64,000 bases of DNA from Lepus europaeus (GCF_033115175.1 NC_084830.1:42229409-42293408); one strand, 5' to 3'. Positions 11,463-22,249 are shown, counted from the stretch's first letter. Made by a program: numbers and translations. Notes: a model not told the origin generated them from the sequence alone.

Positions 11463-11570
11463 GGTTCGAGACCCGGCTGCTCCACTTCTGATCCAGCTCT
11501 CTGCTGTGGCCTGGGAAGGCAGTGGAAGGTGGCCCAAGTGCTTGGGCCCCGGCACCTGGCGAGAGCAGCA
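11463..11570 (+). repeat. CSINE fragment
   Basis: Internal piece only: GGTTCGAGACCCGGCTGCTC to TGGGCCCCGGCACCTGGCG. Head and tail are missing. Confidence 0.8.
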
Positions 11571-11584
11571 GACTAACAGCAGAT

Positions 11585-11790
11585 GGTCAGTGAGTGTGTA
11601 CCGCGTGCCAGAATGTTCTAAATACCTTACCTCTGTATCTCTTTTCATCTTCACCATAGCCCTTGAGGTTTTTATAATTGTTGTGTGATGAATTTAAAAA
11701 AAAATTCAAACTTTGAGAAATTACATAGCTTGTCCAAAGTCCCACAGCTGAGCCAGGACTACAGATTTACCTGGTTCCAAAGGCTCCCTG
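11585..11790 (-). repeat. MIR SINE
   Basis: GTGTGTACCGCGTGCCAGA, TCATCTTCACCATAGCCCTT, then TTGTCCAAAGTCCCACAGCT: reverse MIR order. Confidence 0.7.
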
Positions 11791-11828
11791 GCCAATTTTC
11801 TTCATAAAGCTCATAAAATCCAACAGCC

Positions 11829-12138
11829 TTTTTTTTGGAAAGATTTATTTATCTGAAAAGCAGTTAGAGAAGAGAGAAGAGACAGAGAGACAGAACTTCC
11901 ATTCTCTGGTTCACTCCCCAAATGGCCGCAATGCTGGAGCAGTGCCAAGCCGAAGTCAGGAGCCTGGAACTCCATCCATGTCTCCCAGATGGGTAGCAAG
12001 GACCCAAACATTTGGGCCATCTTATGCTGCTTTTCCCAGGTGGCTCAGACTAGGAGCAGCCAGGACTCAACGCAGTGCCCGTACAGGATGCCAGTGCCAC
12101 AGGCAGGGGTTTAACCCAATGCACCACAGCATCAGCCC
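11829..12138 (-). repeat. CSINE
   Basis: T-run and AAAGATTTATTTATCTGAAA tail, to GCACCACAGCATCAGCCC head. Confidence 0.88.
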
Positions 12139-12726
12139 TTAAGGGCCCAATTAGGAAAAACAATGTCTAAAGATGCACTTTGAGATAATCATTGGGATTG
12201 CCACTACCTGTGCTCAGGGAATTCTGTAGTCAGACTCCGAAGGAATCACACAGCCGTAAGGAGCGGCAAAGCCAACGGCTCACCTCCGACAAGCCTTCGC
12301 CCAAATGTCTCCTTGTTTCCAAGGCCTTCTCTGACCTCCTGCACATACCCCTCAGCCCTCGCAAGGGTGACGAGCTGTTCTGGTTTGCCAGGGACCCACA
12401 GCACCCAGAATATGAGGCTGTTCCAGCCGTAAACAAGGAGAGTCCCTGGCAAACCCGGAGGAGCCGGTCCCCCATCTTGCTCTCTCTCTAGCTCCCCTCC
12501 CTGCAAGCCAGGAAGCTACCTGAAGGGCAAACATTCTGAGCGGGGACAATTGCACGCACAAGCCCTGGGGCAAGCATGCTTGGAAGTTGAGGAAGAACCG
12601 GGAGGCAGGTGTGGCTGGGATAGGGTGAGAGGGAGCTTGGGAAGTATTTAAGACCAAAAATTGGGCGAAGGGGAAGAGCATGACTCGGCAGTGACCTTGT
12701 GTTCTGCTTTAAATAATATATATATA
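12139..12726. other. No gene recognised
   Basis: Unique sequence. Overlapping ORFs of about 80-110 codons on both strands show no domain. A short TA run (about 12715-12725) precedes the next SINE. Confidence 0.35.
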
Positions 12727-13037
12727 GGGGCCAGCGCTGTGGCGAAGCGGGTAAAGCTGCTGCCTGAAATGCCAGCATCCCATATGGGCACCGGTTCAAG
12801 TCCCGGCTGTTCAACTTCCAATCCAGCTCTCTGCTGTGGCCTGGGAAAGCAGTAGAAGATGGCCCAAGTGCTTGGGCCCCTGCACCTGAATGGGAGACCT
12901 GGAAGAAGCCCCTGGCTCCTGGCTTCAGTTTGGCGTAGCTCTGGCCATTGTGGACAATTGGGGAGTGAACCAGCGGATGAAAGACCTCTCTCTCTCTCTC
13001 TCTCCTTTCTCTGTGTAACTCTGACTTTCAAATAAAT
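12727..13037 (+). repeat. CSINE, tail converted to TA microsatellite
   Basis: GGGGCCAGCGCTGTGGCG head to TTTCAAATAAATCCCTCTC, then straight into (TA)n at 13048. First half of a tail-to-tail inverted pair. Confidence 0.9.
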
Positions 13038-13045
13038 CCCTCTCT

Positions 13046-13048
13046 CTA

Positions 13049-13079
<31 letters not shown>

Positions 13080-13093
13080 CTATATCTATATAT
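13046..13093 (+). repeat. (TA)n microsatellite
   Basis: TA/TATC/TATG repeats of about 47 bases joining the tails of two oppositely oriented CSINEs. Confidence 0.9.
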
Positions 13094-13303
13094 AAAGGCA
13101 GAGTTACAGAGAGAAAGAGAGATCTTCCATCTGGTGGTTCACTCCCCAAAAGGCCATGACACTTGGGGCAGGGCCAGGCCGAAGCCAGGAGCCAGGAACT
13201 CCATCTAGGTCTCCTATGTGAGTGCCGGAGTCCAAGCACTTGGGCCATCTTCTGCCACTTTCCCAGGCTCATTAGCAGGGAACTGGATCGGAAGCAGAGC
13301 TCA
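13094..13303 (-). repeat. CSINE, interrupted
   Basis: Starts AAAGGCAGAGTTACAGAG and runs to GGATCGGAAGCAGAGC. The tRNA-like head appears to lie at 13864-13919, beyond an LTR. Confidence 0.82.
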
Positions 13304-13345
13304 TATGGTCGTAGGCAGGCAGACGGATAAATTTGATTAGACTTG

Positions 13346-13820
13346 TGAGCTGGAAGGCCACGCCTTCACCATGCCTCTGTGTGATCTCACCTCCTATCTG
13401 ACCCCACCTGTATGCCCACCTGCCAATCAGGCTACGTGACCACGCCCCTTTGGAAGTGGACAAAAGGCCTGGAACAAGGTGGGCCGGGCCCTTATTTTCC
13501 CTCGCTGCCCTGGATCCCCTTGTTGCCCTGCGCCTTCCGGGGGCGTGGCCTTCCGGGCGCCGCCCTCTTCGCCTTGATGCTCCTGTTAAGTTGCTTGTGG
13601 CTGCTCATAACCAAACCCTTGCTGCACGTGGCTCTTATCCTGCTCTCTGCTCAGTATGCATCCCAACTTAATTTCTGGGCTTTTCTTTCTCCCTGAAAGC
13701 CCTCACGCCTGTATGCATTTGTCTCACTAAATAAAAAGCTTAACAACTTATACCATGCTGCCTGGTCTATTTGAGCCCGTATTCAGAATTCTTCTCTGAA
13801 TACGTGGCAAGAACGCACAC
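13346..13820 (+). mobile_element. Solo LTR of an endogenous retrovirus (edges uncertain)
   Basis: LTR organisation: U3 with CCAATCAGG and CCACGCCCCTTT, a TATA-like ACAAAAGGCC, then a GC-rich R-like part. AATAAAAAGC at about 13731 is a polyadenylation signal, and a U5-like end (GAGCCCGTATTCAGAATTC...CTGAATACG) follows. A start at TGTGAGC (13346) and an end at ...CGCACA give TG...CA termini. No internal retroviral genes are present, so it is a solo LTR formed by recombination. It lies inside the CSINE copy around it. Confidence 0.6.
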
Positions 13821-13863
13821 AGCTTATTCATTTTGGAAATTTTGATAAGCAAAATGGTTTCAT

Positions 13864-13919
13864 TATGGGATGGCACCATTGCAGAAGGCCACTTAAGCTG
13901 CTGCACCACTGCACCTGCC
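13864..13919 (-). repeat. CSINE head fragment
   Basis: ATTATGGGATGGCACCATTG to CACCACTGCACCTGCC: the head of a reverse CSINE, probably the remainder of the copy at 13094-13303. Confidence 0.65.
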
Positions 13920-13996
13920 AGGGTTCTACTTTTTCTGAGCATGGAAGCCATGGGAGGGTTTTGAGTAAAGAAATGATAGGATCAGTTGCACATTTC

Positions 13997-14324
13997 TTTT
14001 CTTTTTTGACAGAGTTATAGACAGTGAGAGAGAGAGAGAGAGAAGAGAGAAGGGTCTTCCTTCCAATGGTTCACTCCCCAAATGGCTGCCACGGCTGGCA
14101 CTGCACCGATCTGAAGCCAGGAGCCAGGTGCTTATACTGGTCTCCCATGCAGGTGCAAGGCCCAAGCACTTGGGCCATCCTCCACTGCCTTCCCGGGCCA
14201 CAGCAGAGAGCTGGCCTGGAAGAAGGGCAACCGGGACAGAATCCGGCGCCCCGACTGGGACTAGAACTCGGTGTGCCGGCGCCACAGGCGGAGGATTAGC
14301 CTAGTGAGCCGCGACACCAGCCAT
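13997..14324 (-). repeat. CSINE, second subfamily
   Basis: GACAGAGTTATAGACAGTGA to GTGAGCCGCGACACCAGCC, with the internal CGCCCCGACTGGGACTAGAA segment. Imperfect TSD: AGTTGCACATTTCTT (13984) and AGATGTACATTTCTT (14328). Confidence 0.88.
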
Positions 14325-14340
14325 CCCAGATGTACATTTC

Positions 14341-14539
14341 TTTTTTTTTTTTTTTTTTAAGGGAAAGGGTTTATTGGGGAAAACCCAACAGACTGGAGGG
14401 GTGGGATGAAGAGGGCAAAAGAGAGAGAAGGAGACTGTAAGAGAGAGAGAGAAAGACAGAGAGGAGAGGAGCTAGCGAGGAGAGAAGAGACAGCAGAGAG
14501 AAGAGAGACGAGAGGAGAGCAGACGAGAGGAGCCAAGAG
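14341..14539 (-). mobile_element. Poly(A)-tailed retrocopy of unidentified transcript
   Basis: On the minus strand a 180-base pyrimidine-rich sequence ends with AATAAA (plus 14370-14375) followed 12 nt later by an 18-base A-tail. It is flanked by an exact 16-bp duplication, CCCAGATGTACATTTC, at 14325-14340 and 14540-14555. This is the signature of L1-driven retroposition of a polyadenylated RNA. It is not a CSINE. The CT-rich body and CCCCAATAAACC end resemble a retroviral LTR R region, but I cannot name the source. Confidence 0.75.
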
Positions 14540-14780
14540 CCCAGATGTACATTTCTTAACATATCTCTTTGTTGAGAACAAATTGGAGCAGTGGTGAGCA
14601 CGCAGGGACAGGATAAGGGTGGAGCAGGACGACTCCGGAGGCCGTTACAATAACCCAGGTTGAAAGATGGGTACCTCGGATCAAGCTGAGACAGCAGTGG
14701 CTGTACTGAAAGTGCTCAGAATCAGGATCATTCCAAAGGGAGGGCTGACAGAATTTGCTGATAGAGTGGACATGGAACTT

Positions 14781-15093
14781 TTAAAAAAGATTTTATTTAT
14801 TTATTTATATATTTGAGAGGTAAAGTTACAGACAGAAAGAGGGAGAGACAGAGAGAGAGGTCTTCCATCCACTGCTTCACTCCCGAAACAGCCACGATGC
14901 CAGGAGCTGGGAGCTTCTTCTGGGTCTCCCACATGGGTGCAGGGACCCAAGGACTTGGGCCATCTTCCACTGCTTTCCCAGACCATGGCAGAGAGCTGGA
15001 TCGGAAGAGGAGCAGCTGGGACTAGAACCAACGCTCATATGGGATGCTGGCACTGGGTGGAGGCTTAGCCTATGACGCCACCGCGCCAGCCCC
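14781..15093 (-). repeat. CSINE with TSD
   Basis: AAAAAAGATTTTATTTATTT tail to CACCGCGCCAGCCCC. TGGACATGGAAC before and TGGACGTGGACT after mark the site within the L2. Confidence 0.9.
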
Positions 15094-15734
15094 TGGACGT
15101 GGACTGTTAAACAAAGAGGAATCAAAGGCAAGTCCAAGATTTTAGTCCTGAACTGCTGGTGGAGTAGAGCTGTTATTTTCTGAGAGGCAGAGATTGGGGG
15201 ATGAACAGGTGGAAGGGCAGACCGGGAAGTGATCCATTGGAGATTTTGGTAAGCTCTCAATGGCAAGGTCAAGAAGGAAGCTTTCCTTCTATCTGTCTGG
15301 ACTTCAGCAAAGAGATCAGGGTTAGAGATAGAAATTCGGAGTCACCACAGAAGTGACTTTCACGGCCATGTGACAGGGAGAGAACACCCTAGGAGTAAGT
15401 GTAGACGAAGAGAGAGAATGAGGAAGGACTGCGCCCTGCATGTTTCCAGAGCTTAGGAGGGGCTGCCAAGGACCAAGGAGAAGGGGGCAGCGAGGTGGGA
15501 GGTGCAACAGAGCAAGTGACGCCTGACAGGTGCAGCAGGACCAACGCTCATCAGGAATGGCGGGGTCAGAGGAAGCTGAGGAGCATTGGGGACCTTGACA
15601 GGAGAGTTTGGGGGATTAGATCGGATTAAGAAGAAAGGCTGCACCCAGCCCGGTATCCTGGATTTCGATCAAACAGAAAATATACGTTAGTAAAAACCAA
15701 TGAGAGCCAAGTGAAGGCTAGAGTTTAGTGAACA

Positions 15735-15875
15735 CTGGTGTTCCAATGTCAGCTTCTAGGTTTTGACAAATGTGCCACAAGTGATATGAAACGTCAACAT
15801 TAGGAGAAACTGGGTGCCAAGCGTACGGGAGCTCTTTCGGCTTCTCTGGAAAGCTAAGATTATTGCAAAACAAGA
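15735..15875 (+). repeat. Old L1 3' end fragment
   Basis: GACAAATGTGCCACAAGTGA, AACGTCAACATTAGGAGAAA then CTGGGTGCCAAGCGTACGGG resembles an ancient L1M 3' region. Diverged; family assignment tentative. Confidence 0.5.
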
Positions 15876-16916
15876 AGTTGAGAGAAAGGAAAATTCAAGG
15901 GGTGCACAGAGTCCACAAATAAAGGCAATTCTCAGTTCTCTCGGGAGAATGGCTGCTCTCAGCCAACTCGGGGCTCTGCTGAAATCCCACCACCAGAACT
16001 TTCTGCTCTTTCTGTTCCTCTGAATTGGACTCATAAATCATAAAGTCGCTTTGTACCCCATAAATTTACACAATACATCATCAATTTACAATAATTTTTT
16101 AAAAATTCAGTTCTTTGGCAGCGACTCGTTTTCCCTGCTCTAAAGCAAACATGCCCGTACAAGATAATTCACTGATCCTTATTGGTCTCCTGTTCTATTA
16201 TATGAGTTTCTTAGCTGCTTTTCTGAAGGTAAGAAAGCGGAAGCTGGGGTTTGCTTAATTCATGAATGAGTCCCAGACTAGACCTCCCTAATGAGGCTCC
16301 TTGTGGGTATTTAGCTTTTGCTTTCATTCTTTACGCAATGTAAATGCATTGTTTTTGGTCTCTTTCTTTTCCTTCCTTCCTTCCTTCCTTCCTTCCTTCC
16401 TTCCTTCCTTCCTTCCTTCCTTCCTTCCTTCCTTCTTTTCTTTCCTTGTTTCTTTATTATGGTCACTTAAAGATCAGCAAAAATTGGGGCAGAAAATATG
16501 TTTTCTCTCTTGGTTGATCCCAAGTGCTTGCAGGATGTTTGTGTCATTATAACCACTTTGCTCTTGCTGGTCACCCAAGAGTAATCCTCTACGAAAAACC
16601 CTATCTGAGCCCCCAGATGGCTTCCCCACCCCGAGGAAGGCCGAGCCCTTCCTCTGAAAATGACAGGTTCTTGCCTTATCTCCCTGCCGCAGATCCTTGA
16701 CCTTTCTTGCCTCTCCTGTTGTTTGGACTAAAAATATTAGATTCCTAGGAGTAGGACAGAAGCCCACCTCTAAGTAAGAAGATCTTCTATTTCTAGAAGC
16801 TTTTATATGCATCCTTATTTTCTGAGTTAAATACCACAAGCAGAACTTTCAAATCCAATATTTATAAATGTTCTATGAATGAAAACAGTGAATATATTGT
16901 GAGCTAACTGTATTTT
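15876..16916. other. No gene recognised; one microsatellite
   Basis: AT-rich unique sequence apart from the CCTT array at 16371. A 121-codon minus-strand ORF at 16474-16839 has no recognisable domain. Confidence 0.35.
16371..16436 (+). repeat. (CCTT)n microsatellite
   Basis: About 16 perfect tetranucleotide units; it likely varies in length between animals. Confidence 0.97.
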
Positions 16917-16917
16917 T

Positions 16918-17235
16918 TAAAAAGATTTATTTTATTTATTTGAAAGAGTTACAGAGAGAGGTACAGCCAGAGAGAGAGAGAGAGGTCTTCCATTCACTTG
17001 TTCACTCCCCAAATGATTGCAACGGCTAGAGCTGTGCCGATCCAAAGCCAGGAGTCTCCTCCAGGTTTCCCATGTGGGTGCAGGGCCCCAAGGGCTGGGC
17101 CATCTTCTACTGCTTTCCCAGGCCCTAGCAGAGAGCTGGATTGGAAGTGGAGCAGCCGGAACTAGAACTGGCACCCATATGAGATGCTGGCACTGCAGGT
17201 TGGGGCTTTAATCCGCTGAGCCACAGCGCTGGCCC
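16918..17235 (-). repeat. CSINE with TSD
   Basis: AAAAAGATTTATTTTATTTA tail to CACAGCGCTGGCCCC. AGCTAACTGTATTTTT occurs on both sides (16902 and 17237). Confidence 0.93.
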
Positions 17236-17236
17236 C

Positions 17237-18340
17237 AAGCTAACTGTATTTTTAAATAAAACACTTTCCTATGTGCAAAGACAACAACTTCGTCCAAGGA
17301 TGAAATTACATTTAAATGATTTTGTTTTAGTTCACTAAAAATAAAAAATTTAACTTCAAAAGGCTAGCCAATTGTTGTCTGAGATTTCAACTGAACTTGA
17401 AAATATAATTGGGATAATTATACATATGAAACCTTAGTTCTATAAAATAAGCATTTTTTATTGTAAAAATTCCAATCGTAGTACCCTTTTCAATGTGTAA
17501 TGTTGTGATGCGTCCTTTTGATCTCTATAGACAAGTTCTTCTTGGCTCATAAGGCTACTCATCACTGCTTTCAAGGCAAATTTATGGAAAAATGAGAACC
17601 TGTGCAAGAATTCATCAAAGACACTCACAACACCTTCTACGTTGAGTGGCTACTTTGCCAAAAACGCAATACATGGGAACCATGCAGGGGTCCTTGTTCT
17701 TCGTCATTTAGAACGCTGAGAGTCTATCTGGGAAGGAAAGGAGACCCTTGTCCAGCCTTTGCAGAGTAATCGGATGGCTCCTTTGGTTTGCATGATTAGG
17801 AAGGGAAGGCCTGGGCCCCTTGGGCTGACACTAAGGCCAGTGCCAGCTTCACTGGCTATGACGGGGCAGCTATGCAGGGGGCCATACTCAGAAGGACCCT
17901 GTGATGGGTTCACTGCTTTACTGGAGCCATCTTCAAGTTCTTAATACTTTGGGCAAGAGGCCCTGATGTTTGCTTTGCTGTACTTGATGTAATAAAGTGG
18001 TGCTTTGTGCACTGTTTATTGGGGGGGGGGGGGGGAGTAAGCTGCGCAAAGAGCCTGACGACCAATGTCCCAGGCAGAAGGACACAGCAGGTGCTCAGGC
18101 TCTGTGGTAGGAAAGAACTTGGTGTGCGTGTGCAGGGTTGCCACACCCAGTGTCGCCAAGGACATCACTCCTCCTGCAGCCTGCTGAGGCCCTTCCTTGA
18201 GTTCTGCAGGGCACAGGCTGCAGATCTGCCCACGGTGGGCTACGTGTGGTCTACAGAAAAGTCAGGCGGGTGGATCATTACAGGGGGAAGAGAGTGGGGG
18301 TGATGTACTACCATATCATCGAGTCCTAGGGCAGGGAAGG
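17237..18340. other. No gene recognised; G-run
   Basis: AT-rich to 17.6 kb, then mixed sequence. About 17850-17990 looks like an old interspersed repeat I cannot name. A run of 15 G lies at 18021-18035. Confidence 0.35.
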
Positions 18341-18560
18341 CAGGTCACACAGGGCCTCGTGATCGTGAACTTGGATTTTATTCCGAGACAGAAAGCAGAT
18401 AAATTTTGAGCAGATAAGAGACGTGATCTTATTTGCTTATAAGATGACGCTAGCTGTATCATGGAAAAACGGATGGAGGGTGTTGAAGTGAAGGCAAGGT
18501 CAACAGTCCAGGTTGGTGATAATATCACAGTGCCTTTGGATTTGGGTGGTGGCGGCTGAC
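18340..18560 (-). repeat. LINE2 fragment
   Basis: GGTCACACAGGGCCTCGTGA, GGATTTTATTCCGAGACAG and TTTTGAGCAGATAAGAGACG: antisense L2, the same part as at 40.85 kb. Confidence 0.6.
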
Positions 18561-20155
18561 GATGAAGTGTGAGCTGATTCAGTGTATGTTTTAGAACCCG
18601 CAGTCGTATTACTTGTAGTATTGATATTTGGAGTCTGCCGGCAGCTACCAGCTTTGTTTGTTCTATGTCGTAGGTAATCACAAATTCCTAGGGTCATCCA
18701 ACACGCCAGAGATGACTGGATTCCTGGGTGACTCACCTGTTAGGGAGCACACAGTTACACAAGAGATCGGGGCTTACTCACTTTATTTCACAAAGTTGTG
18801 CTCCTATATGAAACAAGGAACTTGAAATTTGAGGATATTTTTTGATTGCCAAGAGTCTCTTTCATATCAATAGGAAATGAAACCATAAAGACTATCGAAA
18901 GTACTCAGGACAGAACTGCTTTATCATTATGACTGTGTTCCCATAGGGATCTCAAAAAACACTAGGGGCCACTTTGCAGTCAGCACACCACTCCAGGTTG
19001 ACCATAGAGCAGTCGGTGGACTGTGAGAAGTCTGCCTGTGGCTACAAAGTTCTTCCAACAGGCAAAAACATTCCCCAGGAGCAAGGAGCTGAAAGCTGCC
19101 AAAGAGTTCAGTTACTAAGTCTTGAAAGAATCTTGATGTCCAGTTGTCAAAAATTGGGGAATAAAAATTCAAGCACTCTGGAGTGAGCAAATTTGCTTAG
19201 TGTTCAAGTCCAAGATCAAACAAACAACCTCGAGAATGAGATCACATGGGTGGGATTTGTGCTTGACCCTTGGTTCGTCTTCAGCAAGGTCAAGCTGTCT
19301 ATACTTTGACCTGCACAAAGGTAGGGGCAGCAGCGTCATGGACTTGCACACGTCTCATGCTTTTTAGTCATGAGGCAACTCTTTCGGGAACATGGTAAGT
19401 AGAGGGTTGACAACAATTACTTGCATTGCTCGGAAGCTGAGCTGCTGGGCAAGGCATGCCACAAAGACAAAAGGTAGCATGATTGGGATTCTTGGGAGGC
19501 CAAAGAAGCCCATAAACCAAGCTGGTGCGTCACCAGTAGGCTCAGGGTGGGTGTGCTCAGGTAAATAGGAGGAAGACTGAGCCGCAGTACTTCTGGGGGA
19601 AAGTCCCACCGCTGGACAGACAGCCCCGAACCAGAAATCAGATCCTGATTCAGTGTCGGGGAGAACGCTAAGGATTCCTGCAGACAATTAGCCTGTTGAG
19701 GAGAGCAACAGTGGTCACCTTGGCAGTTTCTATTGGGAAAACCAGGACCGGAAGACAGGGCTAGTCCTGGCTTGGCCACCTGCTACCTGTGGAGCCTTGA
19801 GCCTGTCCCCTTAAGCTGTCTAGACTTCAGTTGCTCTCACTTGCTGCCATACAGCCCAGCTGAATGCCTGCCCCATGTGTCACCTCTACAGGACTGACAC
19901 TGGTTCTGGCATCTTTTGTCTCCTCTAAGCTCCTGCTCTCTGCCTCTCTCAATACTCCAATCTCTCTTTCTCATCTGTCTCATTAGTTTCCCTCCAGTGC
20001 TCACTCCTAAGTGCAGGGGTCCCAGCGCTTCGTCCTCTTTCCGTTTTACACTCTGGGCAATCCTGTTCGCATCCAAGCTCTATCTGGATGTTTCCCACAC
20101 CTCTGTCTCCATCCTCACCCTTTCTCAGGGTCCTTGGGCAGGTCTTTCCTAGAGT
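18561..20155. other. No gene recognised
   Basis: Mostly unique sequence, with a MIR-like piece at about 19770-19835 (CTTGGCCACCTGCTACCTGT, GCCTTGAGCCTGTCCCC). Minus-strand ORFs of 107 and 120 codons overlap at 19364-19779 in different frames, with no recognisable family. Confidence 0.35.
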
Positions 20156-20159
20156 GTGC

Positions 20160-20450
20160 GGGAGTGGACATTTCTACCCTGATGTTCTCTCATCAGATCA
20201 AACCCTTTGCATCTCATAACCAACTCAAGTCCTTCTGTCCTCTCTCTAGAAGATACCACAATTAACACCATCACTGTCCACTTGCCTGGAAACCTAGGGG
20301 ATGCCCAATTCTCCCCCCTTTCTTACCGCACAGTGAAAATAGTCAGGAGAAGAGAATTTATTTCTCAAACAAAATCCTTTCCTCCCCATTACAAACTCAC
20401 TACTTTAGTTCTGTCCCTCATAGTCTCTGTCATTCTATTACAATGGTGGC
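20160..20450 (+). repeat. LINE2 fragment
   Basis: TTGCATCTCATAACCAACTC, ATCACTGTCCACTTGCCTGG and TTACAAACTCACTACTTTAG follow the L2 order. Diverged. Confidence 0.45.
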
Positions 20451-20740
20451 AGAGGCTATTAATTTTCTGCAAGTATTTATTTCTTTGATTTTTCTTTTGG
20501 TATAGAAACCCAAGATTGCTGGATACCCAGCTACAGACTACATTTCCCAAGGTTCCTTGCACCTACGTAAGCCACATGACCATACGGAGGTTACAACCTA
20601 TTGCATAGCAGAAAGCATACACCCAGCTGCCAGGTACTTTCTTTAAAAGGAATTGGCCTGTCCTGTTCTTCCTCCTTTCTACCTATCCATGAGCTGGTCA
20701 CACTGTTTGACCTGAGAGATGAGAACACCACCCTCAGTCA

Positions 20741-20932
20741 GTGCTTCTCAAGCTAGAGCGTGCATCAGAACCACCGGAAAGACTTGTTAAAATGCAGATT
20801 TTCTCGGCCTACTCCTGGAACTCCTGATGTGGTGGGGCTGCGCTGGGGTCTGGGGAGTGGACATTCTGAACAAGTTCCCAGAAGGTGCTGACGCTGCTGG
20901 CCCAGGGTCTGCACTTTGGCAAGCACTGCCTG
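20741..20932 (+). repeat. MER5A-type hAT-Charlie DNA transposon remnant
   Basis: CAGTGCTTCTCAAGCTAGAG, GTGCATCAGAACCACC, GAACAAGTTCCCAGAAGGTG, then CTGCACTTTGGCAAGCACTG. Both terminal inverted repeats are visible. Confidence 0.85.
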
Positions 20933-21119
20933 GGAGGACTGTAGAGTAACAGATACAAGGGCCTGGCCCTGAGTGGCCTCATAGAGTAGTGTCCCTTCTG
21001 GTGACTCACTTGAGATCGTGACATGACAGACAGCATCTCTCGCTTGTGTCTTAGTTCGAGTCTCGAAGTTGCAGAAGCTCGGTCTCTACCCACGTAATAC
21101 ACCCTCCAGTTCATCGTTC

Positions 21120-21235
21120 ATGATCCAACTTACAGCATCTGTTTAAACCAATGATCAGATTCATCATTCCCCTCCTTTAAAATCCTCAGATCTTTCCCAT
21201 CACCTGCCACTGTTCAACTAACAAACACCAAGACT
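21120..21235 (+). repeat. LINE2 fragment
   Basis: AATGATCAGATTCATCATTC, CCTCCTTTAAAATCCTCAGA: the L2 stretch around the conserved TCAAAACCCTCCAGTGG region. Confidence 0.5.
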
Positions 21236-21985
21236 TGGAACATGGGGAGGGAGGGGAAGAATTCCTGGTGGCAAGCTGGGAATTGGGTGTGTTCTCCTCT
21301 GTTCCTTGGTCACAGTGAGAGACTTTCAACACCTGAGTGCTCCCAAGGGAGAAAATTTACAGTAACTTCCTTGTCAAGGCAGATATGAATGATTGGTATC
21401 CAGTGGGTGATCTGGCAGTTGTGTGGGTCTAATCCCCCAATGGCCCTGTGAGGGATCTACTACGAAGTCTTCCGTTGTGCCAGTGAAGAGACAGACATCC
21501 GGTGGCAGGTGTGGCAGGGGGCTGCTCAGTGCCTGCTCCTGGGAGGCCTGGGCACCCAGCTCTGGGGGTGCAGGCAGCAGAGAGCTTCCTCCTCCAGGGC
21601 ACTACGGCTGCAGAACCAGCTCGCCCCACATCTTGCCCTGCCCTAGGGCAGCCTGTGTCTGGTGACTGAGTCGGCTAGGGGTATAAAGGTCTGGCCATTT
21701 CAGCCTGATTAGGTCAACTCCGACAGACAGGCCTACGCACTCCAGAACTTGTTGTCAGGTGGAGCAAGACTGTGTTGGGCTCACTGTATGACTTTTTCCT
21801 CTGCCCTACCCGGTTGCCCCTTCTTCCTCCCATAGGTGCTTCTTCCCAATGCATATCTTGCCCTCCAGCATCTGCCTCAGTGTCTGCTTCCAGAGCATCC
21901 AGTCTGAGACTCAACCTGCAAGTGGCAACATTGAGTATCCAGCACAAGAAATGAGCCGTCAATCACAGTTGCACAGCAAGGGTGC
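21236..21985. other. No gene recognised
   Basis: Unique sequence of moderate GC; ORFs of 60-82 codons on both strands without domain matches. Confidence 0.35.
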
Positions 21986-21989
21986 AAAA

Positions 21990-22240
21990 GCTGCTCATAG
22001 GTAAGTTCAAGTCCCTTAGCTTGGCATCCAAGTCCCTTTGTAATTTCGTTCCCACCTTCTTTGCCCTCCTGTTTCCCCACTCCACAGGTTGTCCCTATCC
22101 CATAGCCATGCCATGTACTTGCTCTGGGGCTACTTTTGACCAGAATGTCCTCTTGCCCCTACCCAGTGAGGTCCTTCCAAATCTAGCTCATACATCACCT
22201 CCTTCGTGAAGCTTCTCCCAGGCCCATGAAGAGTAAGGAG
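21990..22240 (+). repeat. LINE2 fragment
   Basis: CAAGTCCCTTTGTAATTTCG, GGTGTCC-like centre and CTCATACATCACCTCCTTCG followed by TGAAGCTTCTCCC: the L2 3' region. Confidence 0.65.
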
Positions 22241-22249
22241 CAGCTTGGA

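Larger units (their letters stand above)
13925..15650 (-). repeat. LINE2 (L2), split by three younger insertions
   Basis: Antisense L2: GGAGGGTTTTGAGTAAAGAA (13951), CCGTTACAATAACCCAGG (about 14643), ACAGAATTTGCTGATAGAGT (about 14749), GATTGGGGGATGAACAGG (15192). These correspond in order to the L2 3' coding region read backwards. Interrupted at 13996-14324, 14341-14539 and 14781-15093. Confidence 0.72.

Noticed and set aside
16371-16436. Regularly spaced repeats considered as an array of functional sites
   Set aside because: Plain (CCTT)n microsatellite; there are no spacer-separated repeats anywhere in the window, so no CRISPR-like array.
19364-19779. Overlapping 107- and 120-codon minus-strand ORFs with a hydrophobic stretch
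   Set aside because: Two frames open over the same bases, no family recognised, no splice or promoter context.
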